A stretch of 64,000 nt of DNA from Simplicispira sp. 125 (GCF_003096555.1 NZ_QEKM01000001.1:2294001-2358000); one strand, 5' to 3'; counted from the first letter of the stretch, positions 1-13,604 are shown. The notes: generated by a model not told the origin, from the sequence alone. A program made the numbers and translations.

Positions 1-4401
<4,401 letters not shown>

Positions 4402-4550
4402 GGAGCGGTCTTTCGGGGGTGAGGCCAAACATTCTAGGGAGCAAGCAACAGTCCTGCTGCCGTATCTGGATTACCCATGCAAAGTGCGGTCAGGTTCTGC
4501 CGGGCACCGGCTTAGACTCGGGGCTTACTCTTCACACGCGAGGATTTGCC

Positions 4551-5663
4551 ATGAAACCCTGGTCAACATTGTGGGCAGGCGCCCTTCTGGTGCTGGGCCT
4601 GTGCACCACCAGCCATGCCCAGTTGCTGATTGGACAGACCGTGGGCGTGACCGGTTCGGCCGCCGCTACCGTGAAGGAATCCATGGGGGGTGCGGCGCTC
4701 TATATCAACCACGTCAATGCAAAAGGCGGGGTGGGTGGGCAGAAGGTCGAAATCCTGACGCTCGACGACCAGTTCGACCCCAAGCTCACGCTGGCCAATG
4801 CGCGCACGCTGATCACGGACAAGAATGTGCTGGCACTGTTCATGACGCGCGGCACACCGCACACCCAGGGGATCATCGGGCTGCTGGACGAATCGGGGGT
4901 ACCGCTGATCGGTCCCTCCACCGGGGCCATGGTGCTGCACCGGCCGGTGCAGAAATACATCTTCAACGTACGCGCCCCCTACCAACGCGAGGTGAAAAAG
5001 GCCATTGGCCACCTGGCCACGCTGGGGGTGCAGCGCATTGGCGTCGTCCACGTGGACGACACCTTTGGCGCCGACGCCCTGGCCGGTGCATTGGCCGGCT
5101 TTCAGGAGAACCAGCAGAAGGCCCTGTTTGTCGAGAAGTTTGACCGCGCCAAGCCCGACTTCAGCGCCATGGCGCCCCAGGTCGCCCAGCAGAACCCGCA
5201 GGCGGTGATTTTCATCGGCACCGGGTCGGCGGTAGTGGACGGCATCAAGGCGCTGCGCGCCGCAGGTGTGACGGGACAGATCGTCACGCTGTCGAACAAC
5301 GCCTCGGGCGGCTTCGTCAAGGCCCTGGGCGAGCACTCACGCGGCGTGGTGGTGACGCAGGTGTTCCCCTCAGAGCGCTCCGTCACCTACCCGCTGGTGC
5401 GGGAGGCCGCCACACTGGCGCGTGAGGCCAAGATCGACCTCACGCCCGCCATGCTGGAAGGCTTTACCAACGCCAAGGTACTGGTTGAAGCGCTGCGCCG
5501 CGCCGGCCCCAACCCCACACGCGCCCGCCTGCACGATGCGCTGGAGTCGTTCCGCAAGTTCGACCTGGGCGGCCTCTCGCTGAGCTACACCGCAGACGAC
5601 CATTCGGGCCTGGATTTTTCCGACCTGTCGATCATTGGACCGGACGGACACTTCCGCCGCTGA
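4551..5663 (+). CDS. ABC transporter periplasmic substrate-binding protein, branched-chain amino acid (LivK) type
   Basis: A 370-residue periplasmic binding protein. The start chosen is ATG 4551, preceded by AGGAT and followed by a clear signal peptide (MKPWSTLW, hydrophobic core LLVLGLC, cleavage after SHA). The mature part begins LLIGQTVGVTGS and has the type I periplasmic-binding fold pattern (INHVNAKGGVGG, ARTLITDKNVLALF, IGPSTGA, VFIGTGSAVV), as in the LivK/HAAT family (Peripla_BP_6). An upstream frame exists but would destroy the signal peptide. No permease or ATPase genes are adjacent, so it is an orphan binding component and its ligand cannot be told from sequence. It runs divergently from uvrA and convergently with the transporter that follows. 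Confidence 0.88.
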   Translation: MKPWSTLWAGALLVLGLCTTSHAQLLIGQTVGVTGSAAATVKESMGGAALYINHVNAKGGVGGQKVEILTLDDQFDPKLTLANARTLITDKNVLALFMTRGTPHTQGIIGLLDESGVPLIGPSTGAMVLHRPVQKYIFNVRAPYQREVKKAIGHLATLGVQRIGVVHVDDTFGADALAGALAGFQENQQKALFVEKFDRAKPDFSAMAPQVAQQNPQAVIFIGTGSAVVDGIKALRAAGVTGQIVTLSNNASGGFVKALGEHSRGVVVTQVFPSERSVTYPLVREAATLAREAKIDLTPAMLEGFTNAKVLVEALRRAGPNPTRARLHDALESFRKFDLGGLSLSYTADDHSGLDFSDLSIIGPDGHFRR

Positions 5664-5678
5664 TGGCCTGGGTCGCCG

Positions 5679-7340
5679 TCAATCGTCGGCATACATGTCT
5701 ATCCCGCGCGTTTCACGCAGGCCGAGCGCACCGATCACCACCGTGGCCCCGGCGATCAGCACCGGGTACCACAGCCCGCTGTAAATGTCTCCCGTCTGCG
5801 CCACGATGGCAAACGCCATGGGCGGCAGCAGCCCGCCAAACCAGCCGTTGCCGATGTGGTACGGCAGGCTCATCGAGGTGTAGCGGATGCGTGTGGGGAA
5901 CATCTCGGCCAGCGCCGCGGCAATGGGACCGTAGACCATGGTCACCAGCAGCATCAGGTAGAAAAGAAGGGCCACCACCATGGGCCGATTCATGGCCTCG
6001 GGGTCGGCCTGGCGAGGGTAGCCCTGCGCGGCCAGGGCAGCGGCCACGGCCTCGTGGAAGGCCCTGTCGCGCTTGCGCGTTTCGGCAGCGCTCTGGCCCG
6101 CGCTGGATTGCAGGACGATTTCCATGGGGCCAATCCGTACCAGGGCGCTGCCATCGACCGACTGCGCCTCGTTCGCATAGTGCACCGAATGCGTCGCCAG
6201 CACCTGCTTGGCCCTGTCGCACGGGCTGGTGAAACGCGCAGCGCCGGTGGGGTTGAACTGGAAGGAGCAGTCGGCCGGGTCGGCCACCACCACGACCTGG
6301 CTGCGCTCCTGGGCGGCGGCCAGCGCCGGGTTGGCCGCCACCGACAGCGCCTGGAAAACAGGGAAATACGTGGCCGCAGCCAAAGCGCAGCCCAGCAGAA
6401 TGACGGGCTTGCGGCCCACGCGGTCTGACAGCGCGCCAAACACGATGAAGAACGGTGTACCCAGCAGCAGCGCCACCGCCAGCATGAGCTGCGCAGCAGT
6501 GGCATCTACCTGCAGCTGCTGGGTCAGGAAGAACAGCGCATAAAACTGCCCCGTGTACCAGACCACCGCCTGCCCCGCCGTCAGCCCACCCAGCGCCAGC
6601 AAGGCCAGCTTCAGGTTCTTCCACTGGCCAAACGATTCGGCTACCGGTGCGCGCGAACCGCGCCCGCGCGCCTTCATGCGCTGGAAGGCCGGTGTTTCAG
6701 CCAGCGCCAGCCGAATCCATACCGAAATGCCCAACAGCACGATGGAGACCAGGAACGGAATGCGCCAGCCCCAGTCCGAAAAATCGTGCTCGCCCAACAC
6801 CGTGCGCGTGCCCATCACCACCAGCAAAGCCATCAGCAGGCCCAGCGTGGCGGTGGTCTGTATCCAGGCGGTGTAGGTGCCTCGACGGCCCTGCGGTGCG
6901 TGCTCGGCCACGTACACGGCGGCGCCGCCGTATTCACCCCCCAGTGCCAGGCCCTGCAGCAGGCGCAGCCCGATCAGCACCACCGGCGCCGCCACACCAA
7001 TGCTGTCGTAGGAAGGCAGCAGCCCCACGGCGAAGGTGGCCAGACCCATGATGAGGATCGTGACCAGAAAGGTGTATTTACGCCCGATCAAATCGCCCAG
7101 GCGGCCAAACAGCAGGGCGCCAAAAGGCCGCACAACGAACCCCGCCGCAAACGCCAGCAACGCAAACAGAAAAGCAGACCCGCTATCGAGTGCGCTGAAG
7201 TACTGGCGGGCCAGGATGGTGGCCAGCGCGCCGTAGAGGTAGAAGTCGTACCACTCGAACACGGTGCCCAGCGACGAGGCGAAGATGACGCGTGCCTCAT
7301 CGCGTGTCATCGGTTCAGGCCCCTGATGCGTACTTGCCAT
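5679..7340 (-). CDS. MHS-family MFS transporter with a large periplasmic insert
   Basis: A 553-residue secondary transporter of the metabolite:H+ symporter (ShiA/ProP-like) branch of the major facilitator superfamily. Hallmarks are GTVFEWYDFYLYG in TM1, RPFGALLFGRLGD-IGRK after TM2, RLLQGLALGGEYGGA in TM4, and a second GALSDRVGRK motif. Twelve hydrophobic segments are visible. Between TM9 (about 312-332) and TM10 (about 453-472) lies a hydrophilic stretch of about 115 residues, where most family members have a short loop; it holds two cysteines (about 358 and 374) that could form a disulfide. By topology this insert is periplasmic. The substrate is unknown, probably a carboxylate or similar metabolite. 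It is convergent with the upstream binding-protein gene. Confidence 0.88.
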   Translation of the reverse strand: MASTHQGPEPMTRDEARVIFASSLGTVFEWYDFYLYGALATILARQYFSALDSGSAFLFALLAFAAGFVVRPFGALLFGRLGDLIGRKYTFLVTILIMGLATFAVGLLPSYDSIGVAAPVVLIGLRLLQGLALGGEYGGAAVYVAEHAPQGRRGTYTAWIQTTATLGLLMALLVVMGTRTVLGEHDFSDWGWRIPFLVSIVLLGISVWIRLALAETPAFQRMKARGRGSRAPVAESFGQWKNLKLALLALGGLTAGQAVVWYTGQFYALFFLTQQLQVDATAAQLMLAVALLLGTPFFIVFGALSDRVGRKPVILLGCALAAATYFPVFQALSVAANPALAAAQERSQVVVVADPADCSFQFNPTGAARFTSPCDRAKQVLATHSVHYANEAQSVDGSALVRIGPMEIVLQSSAGQSAAETRKRDRAFHEAVAAALAAQGYPRQADPEAMNRPMVVALLFYLMLLVTMVYGPIAAALAEMFPTRIRYTSMSLPYHIGNGWFGGLLPPMAFAIVAQTGDIYSGLWYPVLIAGATVVIGALGLRETRGIDMYADD

Positions 7341-7708
7341 GCTCTTGTCTCCTGCAATTTTTTGTAATCACTGGCAAGTGAAAAATATTTTTATGCACGC
7401 ACTATCGACTCCAGTGCTAACGCCGCACTTACACGGTTCTTGCAGAACTTGACAGCAAACTGCCGCGGTACTTACAAGCTAGGTAGTAACCCGTTATTGC
7501 AGTTTCTCCATGCGGAAATTCGAGCCCTGGATCGGTCATGGAAGGCGCGCAAAAACCGATCAGCCAATGGCCTGCAAAGGCTCTCCAGGCGGGCATGTGC
7601 GGCACCGCGTAAGCACTTGGTCAGCACCGTTTGCAGAATCAGAACCGGTGCGCAGCGCGTCTTCTGATTTTTCAGCAGCTCCGCATCGATTCCCTCAGAA
7701 AGACAACC
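7341..7708 (+). promoter_or_regulatory. Divergent intergenic region upstream of the DUF485-actP pair
   Basis: 368 bp without a gene, between the divergent MHS transporter and DUF485. A possible sigma-70 promoter for the plus strand is TTGACA at 7449-7454 with TTACAA at 7472-7477 (17-bp spacer). The -10 element is weak, so this is tentative. The AT-rich run near 7355-7395 may serve the divergent gene. Nothing else is recognisable. Confidence 0.3.
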
Positions 7709-8017
7709 ATGAACGATCCTGTGGTCACCAAAGTCCAAAACCACCCCAAGTACCTGGAGTTGCGCACCAAACGCAACCGCTTGGGCATTTTTCTCACACT
7801 GCTGATGCTGCTCGTGTACTACGGCTACATCGCGCTGATCGCATTTGACAAACAGTTTCTTGCGCAACCCATCGGGGCGGGTGTGACCTCGCTGGGCATT
7901 CCCATTGGCATGGGCGTGATCGTTTTCACCATCGTGATCACCGGGATCTATGTGCGCCGTGCCAACGGCGAATTTGATGCTCTGACCAAAGACATCCTGA
8001 AAGACGCAAGCAAATGA
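7709..8017 (+). CDS. DUF485 (YjcH-like) small membrane protein
   Basis: A 102-residue inner-membrane protein of the DUF485/YjcH family, nearly always encoded just before the acetate permease ActP. It has the family's opening pattern ([23 protein letters not shown]) and two membrane segments (about 32-52 and 65-88), with a charged tail. ATG 7709 was chosen because an AGAAAGA ribosome-binding site precedes it and it begins at the family N-terminus. Its stop overlaps the actP start by 4 nt (ATGA at 8014-8017), suggesting translational coupling. Its biochemical role is not established; it is presumed to support the symporter. Confidence 0.92.
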   Translation: MNDPVVTKVQNHPKYLELRTKRNRLGIFLTLLMLLVYYGYIALIAFDKQFLAQPIGAGVTSLGIPIGMGVIVFTIVITGIYVRRANGEFDALTKDILKDASK

Positions 8018-9750
8018 ACACCCTTCACACACACCGGGCCAGCTTGCTGGTGCTGCTGGCCTTGCTGGCCACGGGTGCCGCACATGCCGCCGGGGCCGAC
8101 CTGGGCCAAGCGGCCAAACAGGCCACCAACTGGACAGCCATCGGCATGTTTGGCGCCTTTGTCGCCGGCACGCTCTGGATCACCAAGTGGGCCGCTGCAA
8201 AAACCAAGTCAGCGTCCGACTTCTACACGGCGGGCGGCGGCATCACCGGATTCCAGAACGGCCTGGCCATTGCGGGCGACTACATGTCGGCCGCTTCGTT
8301 CCTGGGCATTTCCGCAGCGGTCATGGCCTCGGGCTATGACGGGCTGATCTATTCCATCGGCTTCCTGGTGGGCTGGCCCATCATCACCTTCCTGATGGCC
8401 GAGCGCCTGCGCAACCTGGGCAAGTTCACCTTTGCCGACGTGGCGGGTTACCGCTTCCAGCAGGGCCCCATCCGCGCGTTTGCGGCGTCAGGCACGCTGG
8501 TGGTTGTGGCCTTTTACCTGATCGCACAAATGGTCGGCGCGGGCCAGCTCATCAAGCTGCTGTTTGGCTTGGAATACTGGATGGCGGTGGTCATCGTCGG
8601 CGCACTGATGATGGTCTACGTGCTGTTCGGCGGCATGACCGCCACCACCTGGGTGCAGATCATCAAGGCCTGCCTGCTGCTGGCGGGCGTGACCTTCATG
8701 GCCTTCATGGTGCTGTCCCACTACGGCTTCAGCCCCGAGGCCTTGTTTGCCGATGGCGTCAAAGTACGCACGGCCATTGCCGCCAACACCGGCAAGACGC
8801 CGGAAGAAGCGGCCAAGGCGGGTCTGTCCATCATGGGCCCAGGGGGCTTCATCAAGGACCCCATCTCGGCCATCTCGTTCGGCATGGCGCTGATGTTCGG
8901 CACGGCAGGTTTGCCGCACATCCTGATGCGCTTCTTCACCGTGCCCGATGCCAAGCAGGCGCGCAAGTCGGTGCTGTGGGCCACGACCTGGATTGGTTAC
9001 TTCTACGTGCTGATCTTCATCATCGGCTTTGGCGCCATCACCATGGTGCTGACCAACCCCGAGATGGCAGACGTCGTCAAGGGTGTCATCCACGGCGGCG
9101 CGGGTACGGCCAACATGGCGGCAGTGCTGGTGGCCAAGTCGGTCGGCGGCAACGTGTTCTACGGTTTTATCTCTGCCGTGGCGTTTGCCACCATCCTGGC
9201 CGTGGTGGCAGGCCTGACGCTTTCGGGCGCCTCGGCCGTGTCGCACGACATCTACGCCACGCTGATCAAAAAGGGCAAGGCCGACAGCGCCTCGGAGTTG
9301 AAGGTTTCGCGTATCACCACCCTGTGCCTGGGTGTGGTGGCGGTGGTTCTGGGCATTGCCTTTGAAAAGCAGAACATCGCCTTCATGGTGTCGCTGGCGT
9401 TCGCCGTCGCGGCTTCGGCCAACTTTCCTGTGCTGTTCCTCTCGGTGCTGTGGAAGAACTGCACCACGCGCGGCGCGGTGATTGGCGGCTTCCTTGGCCT
9501 GATCTCGTCGGTGGGCCTGACCATCGTCTCGCCCTCGGTGTGGGAAGGCACGCTGGGGAACCCCGCCGGTTCGGCCTGGTTCCCGTACACCTCGCCCGCG
9601 CTGTTCTCGATGACCATCGGTTTCGTCGGCATCTGGCTCTTCTCGATCACCGACAAGAGCGCCAACGCAGCGCGCGAACGCGCCGCCTTCCCGGCACAGC
9701 AAGTGCGCTCGGAAACCGGCCTGGGCGCCTCCGGCGCATCGGGCCACTGA
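8014..9750 (+). CDS. actP: Cation/acetate symporter ActP
   Basis: A 578-residue sodium:solute symporter that imports acetate and other short monocarboxylates such as glycolate. It has a cleavable signal-like N-terminus ([25 protein letters not shown]), as in E. coli ActP, then at least 12 further membrane segments. Family motifs include [30 protein letters not shown], and [17 protein letters not shown]. Length is close to that of E. coli ActP (549). It is coupled to DUF485 by a 4-nt overlap and followed by a strong terminator, so the pair forms a two-gene operon. The convergent DUF294 gene next door is also a frequent neighbour of actP in this group. Role in acetate uptake is inferred from the family. 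Confidence 0.94.
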   Translation: MNTLHTHRASLLVLLALLATGAAHAAGADLGQAAKQATNWTAIGMFGAFVAGTLWITKWAAAKTKSASDFYTAGGGITGFQNGLAIAGDYMSAASFLGISAAVMASGYDGLIYSIGFLVGWPIITFLMAERLRNLGKFTFADVAGYRFQQGPIRAFAASGTLVVVAFYLIAQMVGAGQLIKLLFGLEYWMAVVIVGALMMVYVLFGGMTATTWVQIIKACLLLAGVTFMAFMVLSHYGFSPEALFADGVKVRTAIAANTGKTPEEAAKAGLSIMGPGGFIKDPISAISFGMALMFGTAGLPHILMRFFTVPDAKQARKSVLWATTWIGYFYVLIFIIGFGAITMVLTNPEMADVVKGVIHGGAGTANMAAVLVAKSVGGNVFYGFISAVAFATILAVVAGLTLSGASAVSHDIYATLIKKGKADSASELKVSRITTLCLGVVAVVLGIAFEKQNIAFMVSLAFAVAASANFPVLFLSVLWKNCTTRGAVIGGFLGLISSVGLTIVSPSVWEGTLGNPAGSAWFPYTSPALFSMTIGFVGIWLFSITDKSANAARERAAFPAQQVRSETGLGASGASGH

Positions 9751-9805
9751 CAGACGATGGGGCGCAAGCCCTTGGCGTGGCGGCCTGGCCGCTGCGCCCA
9801 CCACG

Positions 9806-9830
9806 ACCGGGCCTTGCACCCGGTTTTTTT
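9806..9830 (+). terminator. Rho-independent terminator after actP
   Basis: Perfect 6-bp stem ACCGGG / CCCGGT with a 6-7-nt loop, directly followed by seven T. It lies 55 nt after the actP stop. Confidence 0.85.
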
Positions 9831-9832
9831 GC

Positions 9833-9890
9833 TCTTATTTTTATAGCTATTAGCGCTTACCCAATAAGCTCTTGAAGCAAATTTTTCCGA
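9833..9890 (+). repeat. Interspersed palindromic repeat (family 1), intergenic
   Basis: Contains TAGCTATTAGCGCTTA...AATAAGCT...AAATTTTTCC, matching the family-1 pattern, just downstream of the actP terminator. Confidence 0.7.
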
Positions 9891-9963
9891 CATCAAAGCC
9901 TGCGCCGCTCGCGACCCTTCTGGCTGCGCCAGCCAGCTCATTCTGTTTCTAAATCATTCGTGT

Positions 9964-10132
9964 CTAGGAGTCTGTCGGACTTGGCAATCGTCGGCTGCGA
10001 ATCGACCGCAGCGGTCCATTTTTCACCGTCTTTTTACCCCATAGCCGGGCTATGGGGCTGCAAATCCGGCAAAAACTGTCCTCGCTGGGGCCGATTCTCG
10101 CTTTCGACGCTCCAAGCCCGACAGACTCCTAG
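9964..10132. mobile_element. 169-bp MITE-like element with 19-bp terminal inverted repeats
   Basis: Left end CTAGGAGTCTGTCGGACTT and right end AAGCCCGACAGACTCCTAG are inverted repeats with one mismatch. The interior carries a perfect hairpin (CCCCATAGC-CGG-GCTATGGGG at about 10037-10057) and no credible ORF. Size, ends and lack of coding suggest a miniature non-autonomous element or a large REP-like element. No clear target-site duplication could be picked out. The stretch from 10133 to the next gene (10206) holds nothing recognisable. Confidence 0.6.
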
Positions 10133-10205
10133 GCGCGAAGCCTACGATCAGTGCTGTGGCACGGCAAGGCGAAGCAACAACGACACGGATGGTTTAGAAA
10201 TGGAA

Positions 10206-12023
10206 TCACAGCAAGTCCAGCCGCAAACGCTGGTGCAGCAACGCCTTGAAGCGCTTGACCACGGCTAGCGCATCCTTGAGCAGATCACGCTCCAGGCTGC
10301 TCAGAAGCTGCGGGTCTACGTTGCCTGTGACAGTGCGGTGGGTGTCGATTTCAGCCAGCCCCGCCTGCAGGCGCAGCCCCATCAGGAAGTGCAGGCTCTG
10401 CATCAGCTCCTGACCCAGCGCGGCGTCCAGCGTTCCATCGGCCACGAGGGCGGCCACCCGCTCGGCGGTTCCGGTGGCGGCCACCTGCCGCACCAATGCC
10501 AGGCTGCGCACGCCATGCACGATGGGGAAGATGCCCGCCTTCTTCAAGTTGATCTGGCGGGCCTCGTGGCCCAGGCCCAGAAGGCGGGTCCACCAGCCAG
10601 CGGCACCGCCAAACTGCTCCACGGCAGACGCAAAACGCGCGACCAGGGCGTCGTTGTCCGTGGCCACCGCCATCAGGCCGCGGCGCACCTGATCCAGCAA
10701 AGTGCCGTCACCGGCCACGGCATGCGCGTCCAGAAAGATGGCCAGGTTCATCAGACTGTCGGCCTCGGGCAGCAGCAGCCACTGGCGGGCGCGCTGTGTG
10801 AATTCGCTGGCCGTGCCGCGCCAGGCGGGGTTGTTGAGCATGATGTGCCCAGGACATTCGGGGTAGCCAAAGCGCGCCAGTACATCGGAATAGCGCTGGC
10901 AGATCGCCTGCAGATCGGGCGGCGGGCTGTAACCGTCGCGCAGCAGGAGACCGTTGTCCTGGTCGGTCTTGAGCAATTGCTCACCACGGCCCTCGCTGCC
11001 CATCACCAGCAGGCAGCTGTGGACCACCAGTTCGGCTGGTGCGACCATGGCCCAGGCACGTTCGAACAGGCGGGCATTGAGCTGCTGCACCAGTTTGGCC
11101 ATGAGGCCGATGCGCGTCCCGCTGCGGTACAGCGCCCCGATCAGCCGCGTGATCTGCCCGGCCGCCTGGGCCAGGGTTTCCAGATCCGGGGCTTGCTCGA
11201 TCTGCACCGTGATCAGGTGCGAGTGGTTGGCCAGGAAACTGAACAGGTCCAGCGCCTCCAGAATGCCCAGCACCTGCGCGCCCTCGCCCAGCACCACGAG
11301 GCGGTGTACGCGCACACGCAGCAACAGCGCCATGGCGTCACCCAGCGTGTCGGACGCGCGCACGGTAACCACCGGGCTGCTGGCGAGTTCGCCCACGGCC
11401 AGTTCGGTCAGCGGACGCCCATCCAGAATGGCGCGCTGCAGCGTGGTGTTGGTGAAAATGCCCAGCCCGCCCGCCAGCCCGGTGACCAGCACGCTGGTGG
11501 TGCGCTGCGCCTGAAACAGCTGTACCACCGTGACGATGTCGCAGTCTGCGCCCACCGTATGCGCCGGGCGCAAATAGGCTTCGTCCACGCGGGCCAGGGT
11601 GAGCGACTGGCGCTGGTGCTGGTCTGGCCGCTGTGCGAGCACGCTGAGCTTGTGCCCGATATCGGAAAAAAGCAGCGCGCCAAAGGTGGTGTTGCGCGCG
11701 ATCAGCTCGTTGACCGCCTCGCGCGCAAGCTGGTAGGCGACCACCTCCCCGGTGGCCACGAAACGACTGCTGGCGCGCCCTGCAACCAGGCCGCGCCCGT
11801 CAAAGCTGTCGTCGGGGCCATAGGTGGCCAGCACTTCGTCCCCCTCGGTCTGCGTGACATAGCCCTTGATGAGGATGAACAGATGGGTGGGCACCGCCCC
11901 CACCTCCAGCACCACGGCACCTTCAGGGAAATAGGCAATGTCCACGCTGGCGCGCACCAGGCGCTGCTCGTCCGCGGTCAGGCAGTCAAAGGGCGAGGCT
12001 GAAAAGTGAAAAGCATTGGGCAT
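10206..12023 (-). CDS. Cyclic-nucleotide-binding / CBS / DUF294 nucleotidyltransferase-like signalling protein
   Basis: A 605-residue soluble protein. Residues about 12-130 form a cNMP-binding (Crp-like) domain (PEGAVVLEVG, LFILIKGYV). Residues about 150-280 form a CBS-domain pair (TSVLVTG, HRLVVLG). Residues about 290-430 form a DUF294 nucleotidyltransferase-like domain with GSEGRGEQLLKTDQDNG, matching the GSxxR...D.D pattern of GlnD-type enzymes. A DUF294 C-terminal helical domain follows. The architecture suggests a ligand-responsive nucleotidyl-transfer or signalling enzyme; the target is unknown. In related bacteria this family often sits next to actP, and here it is convergent with it. 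It ends the long minus-strand run of leucine genes. Confidence 0.87.
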   Translation of the reverse strand: MPNAFHFSASPFDCLTADEQRLVRASVDIAYFPEGAVVLEVGAVPTHLFILIKGYVTQTEGDEVLATYGPDDSFDGRGLVAGRASSRFVATGEVVAYQLAREAVNELIARNTTFGALLFSDIGHKLSVLAQRPDQHQRQSLTLARVDEAYLRPAHTVGADCDIVTVVQLFQAQRTTSVLVTGLAGGLGIFTNTTLQRAILDGRPLTELAVGELASSPVVTVRASDTLGDAMALLLRVRVHRLVVLGEGAQVLGILEALDLFSFLANHSHLITVQIEQAPDLETLAQAAGQITRLIGALYRSGTRIGLMAKLVQQLNARLFERAWAMVAPAELVVHSCLLVMGSEGRGEQLLKTDQDNGLLLRDGYSPPPDLQAICQRYSDVLARFGYPECPGHIMLNNPAWRGTASEFTQRARQWLLLPEADSLMNLAIFLDAHAVAGDGTLLDQVRRGLMAVATDNDALVARFASAVEQFGGAAGWWTRLLGLGHEARQINLKKAGIFPIVHGVRSLALVRQVAATGTAERVAALVADGTLDAALGQELMQSLHFLMGLRLQAGLAEIDTHRTVTGNVDPQLLSSLERDLLKDALAVVKRFKALLHQRLRLDLL

Positions 12024-12069
12024 GGCAGGCAGTCACGGGCGGCGCCACAGAGCACTGCGGCCCTGCCAT

Positions 12070-12711
12070 TCAACCCGGCAGGCCTTGCGCCACGCTTGCA
12101 GCCGCGTCCCAGTGGGTGTCGAACCAGGTGTCACCCTCCAGGTAGGCGCGCAGCATGGGCAGACTGTCGTAGCCCCAGAAGACTTTGCCATCGACCTCCA
12201 ACGCGGGCACGCCGAACACACCGCACGCAGCGGCGGCATCGGTATTGCTGCGCAGCAGCGCCTTGGCCCGTGCGCCGTCGCTATCGTCGGGCTGCAACTG
12301 GGGCGCCAGCTCGGCGGCGAGCTGCGTCAGGCGCTGCGCATCCAGCGCATCGTGCCCGCCCTGCCAGACATGGCGCAGCACCGTACCCGCCACAAAGCGG
12401 TTGATGCTGCCGTCCCGGCTGCAGGCCAGCGCCTGGCGCAGCAGGGGGAGCGGGTTGAACGGATGGCGCGCGGGCATGTGCGTATCCACCCCCAGCGAAT
12501 GGCCCAGCCACATCGCGTGGCGGTAGGTCCAGTCGCGCTTGGGGGCAATGCCTGCAGGCCCAGGATTGCCATGTTTCTGCAGCAAGGCGCCGAGCAGCAC
12601 CGGGCGGTATTCGACGCTGTAGCTCAGGCCTTCCAGGACATCGGGCAGGCGCTCAAAGGCGAGCCAGGCGTAGGGCGAGACAAAGTCCAGGTGGAAAACG
12701 ATGTGCTTCAT
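12070..12711 (-). CDS. DsbA-fold 2-hydroxychromene-2-carboxylate isomerase family protein
   Basis: A 213-residue thioredoxin-like protein of the HCCA isomerase/DsbA superfamily (kappa-class GST fold). The N-terminus, HLDFVSPYAWLAFERLP, has SPY where DsbA has CPxC, as in the isomerases. GVFGVPALEVDGKVFWGYDSL is the cis-proline region and C-terminal family signature. Family members act on aromatic catabolic intermediates or use glutathione; the substrate here is not predictable. It lies 47 nt upstream of the DUF294 gene and downstream of the DUF1289 gene on the same strand. The 115-bp gap upstream contains a copy of repeat family 2. Confidence 0.85.
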   Translation of the reverse strand: MKHIVFHLDFVSPYAWLAFERLPDVLEGLSYSVEYRPVLLGALLQKHGNPGPAGIAPKRDWTYRHAMWLGHSLGVDTHMPARHPFNPLPLLRQALACSRDGSINRFVAGTVLRHVWQGGHDALDAQRLTQLAAELAPQLQPDDSDGARAKALLRSNTDAAAACGVFGVPALEVDGKVFWGYDSLPMLRAYLEGDTWFDTHWDAAASVAQGLPG

Positions 12712-12780
12712 GGGTCACTCCTCGTGTCAATTTTTCATGGCGTTGGCTTCCCGCGCACTGCGTATGAAACCGGCACGGCC

Positions 12781-12824
12781 CAGGCCAGCGGCCACCGCGC
12801 AAGGGCCGCCCCGCTGCGCTGGCG
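12781..12824. repeat. GC-rich interspersed repeat (family 2), copy 1
   Basis: This 44-bp core (GGCCAGCGGCC...GCAAGGGCCGCCCC) is about 40/44 identical to 18413-18456. It sits between the DUF1289 stop and the next gene. Confidence 0.75.
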
Positions 12825-12826
12825 CC

Positions 12827-13096
12827 TCAGGGGATTGCGTCATTGCACGGAGGGAAAGGCATCCCTGCGCGCTGCGCAAGCCGCGCCCAGATCGCCATGC
12901 GCTGGTCGCCATCCGCCAGCGACCATGCGCGGATTTCTGCCACCGTGCGAAAGCACCCTTCACAGAGGCCCCCATCTGGCGCCATGCGGCACACCGAGAT
13001 GCAAGGCGAAGGCACCACCTCATCAGAATTTTGATCAAAATAGCCTGCAGCGCCCAACAGGCGAGCGCGAGCAGCTATTGCTTCTGTAGCATTCAT
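12827..13096 (-). CDS. DUF1289 cysteine-rich protein with repeat-derived N-terminus
   Basis: An 89-residue protein whose C-terminal two thirds match DUF1289 (PSPCISVCRM, then LCEGCFRTVAEI and WARLAQR). Four cysteines in the pattern CxxxC...CxxC suggest metal or Fe-S binding. Function is unestablished. The start at ATG 13096 overlaps the YbaK stop (ATGA), suggesting translational coupling. The first 23 or so residues (MNATEAIAARARLLGAAG...) are encoded by a copy of repeat family 1, so the native start may originally have been closer to SPCIS. The same repeat is read in the same frame in UvrA. Confidence 0.82.
   Translation of the reverse strand: MNATEAIAARARLLGAAGYFDQNSDEVVPSPCISVCRMAPDGGLCEGCFRTVAEIRAWSLADGDQRMAIWARLAQRAGMPFPPCNDAIP
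13024..13093 (-). repeat. Interspersed palindromic repeat (family 1) forming the DUF1289 N-terminus
   Basis: On the minus strand: AATGCTACAGAAGCAATAGC, then GCGCT...GGGCGCTGCAGG, then CTATTTTGATC. It aligns without gaps over about 60 nt with the uvrA copy at 2846-2912. Confidence 0.75.
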
Positions 13097-13599
13097 GATC
13101 TGACCGGCTCCTGCACCACATCCATCACTGGCGCGCCCGTCAGCCGCTGCAGATCGCCGGGGTACAGCGGGAACACGCCATGCGGGTGCCCGGCTGCCGC
13201 CCACACCACATCAAAGCGCAACAGGTCCCGGTCGATCAGCGTGACAGGCGGCGTGGCGTGCGCGACGGGTGAAACACCACCGATCGAGAACCCCGTGCGC
13301 GTTTTTACAAATTCGGCATCGGCCCGGCCGATCTTGCCCACCTGGGCCTCGACCTTTTTCTCGTCCACGCGCCGGTCGCCCGAAGCGATCACCAGCACCG
13401 CCGCATCGTCACTCTTGCGGCGAAAGATGATGCTCTTGGCCACCTGGCCCACCAGGATGCCCAACACATCGGCCGCCTGCTGCGCCGTGCGGCAGGCATC
13501 GTCCAGCATGCGGGGCGCATGTGGGTGCCCTGCCGCCTGCAGCGCCATCGCAACGCGCTGCACGCCTTCGGGCAGGTTTTTCAATTCAGATCCACACAT
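13093..13599 (-). CDS. YbaK/EbsC family aminoacyl-tRNA deacylase-like protein
   Basis: A 168-residue single-domain protein of the YbaK/ProX trans-editing family, which hydrolyses mischarged tRNAs such as Cys-tRNA(Pro). It shows the conserved lysine segment VGQVAKSIIFRRK, the VLVIASGDRRVDEKKV stretch and the GFSIGGVSPVAH loop diagnostic of the fold. ATG 13599 was preferred; an in-frame TTG at 13608 overlaps the stop of the HMG-CoA lyase gene and is an alternative. The stop overlaps the DUF1289 start by 4 nt. Its place in the leucine-degradation run looks incidental. The exact tRNA specificity cannot be read from the sequence. Confidence 0.88.
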   Translation of the reverse strand: MCGSELKNLPEGVQRVAMALQAAGHPHAPRMLDDACRTAQQAADVLGILVGQVAKSIIFRRKSDDAAVLVIASGDRRVDEKKVEAQVGKIGRADAEFVKTRTGFSIGGVSPVAHATPPVTLIDRDLLRFDVVWAAAGHPHGVFPLYPGDLQRLTGAPVMDVVQEPVRS

Positions 13600-13604
13600 G
13601 CCGG

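Noticed and set aside
4402..4550. Possible SOS box upstream of uvrA
   Set aside because: No CTGT-N8-ACAG match was found in this gap.
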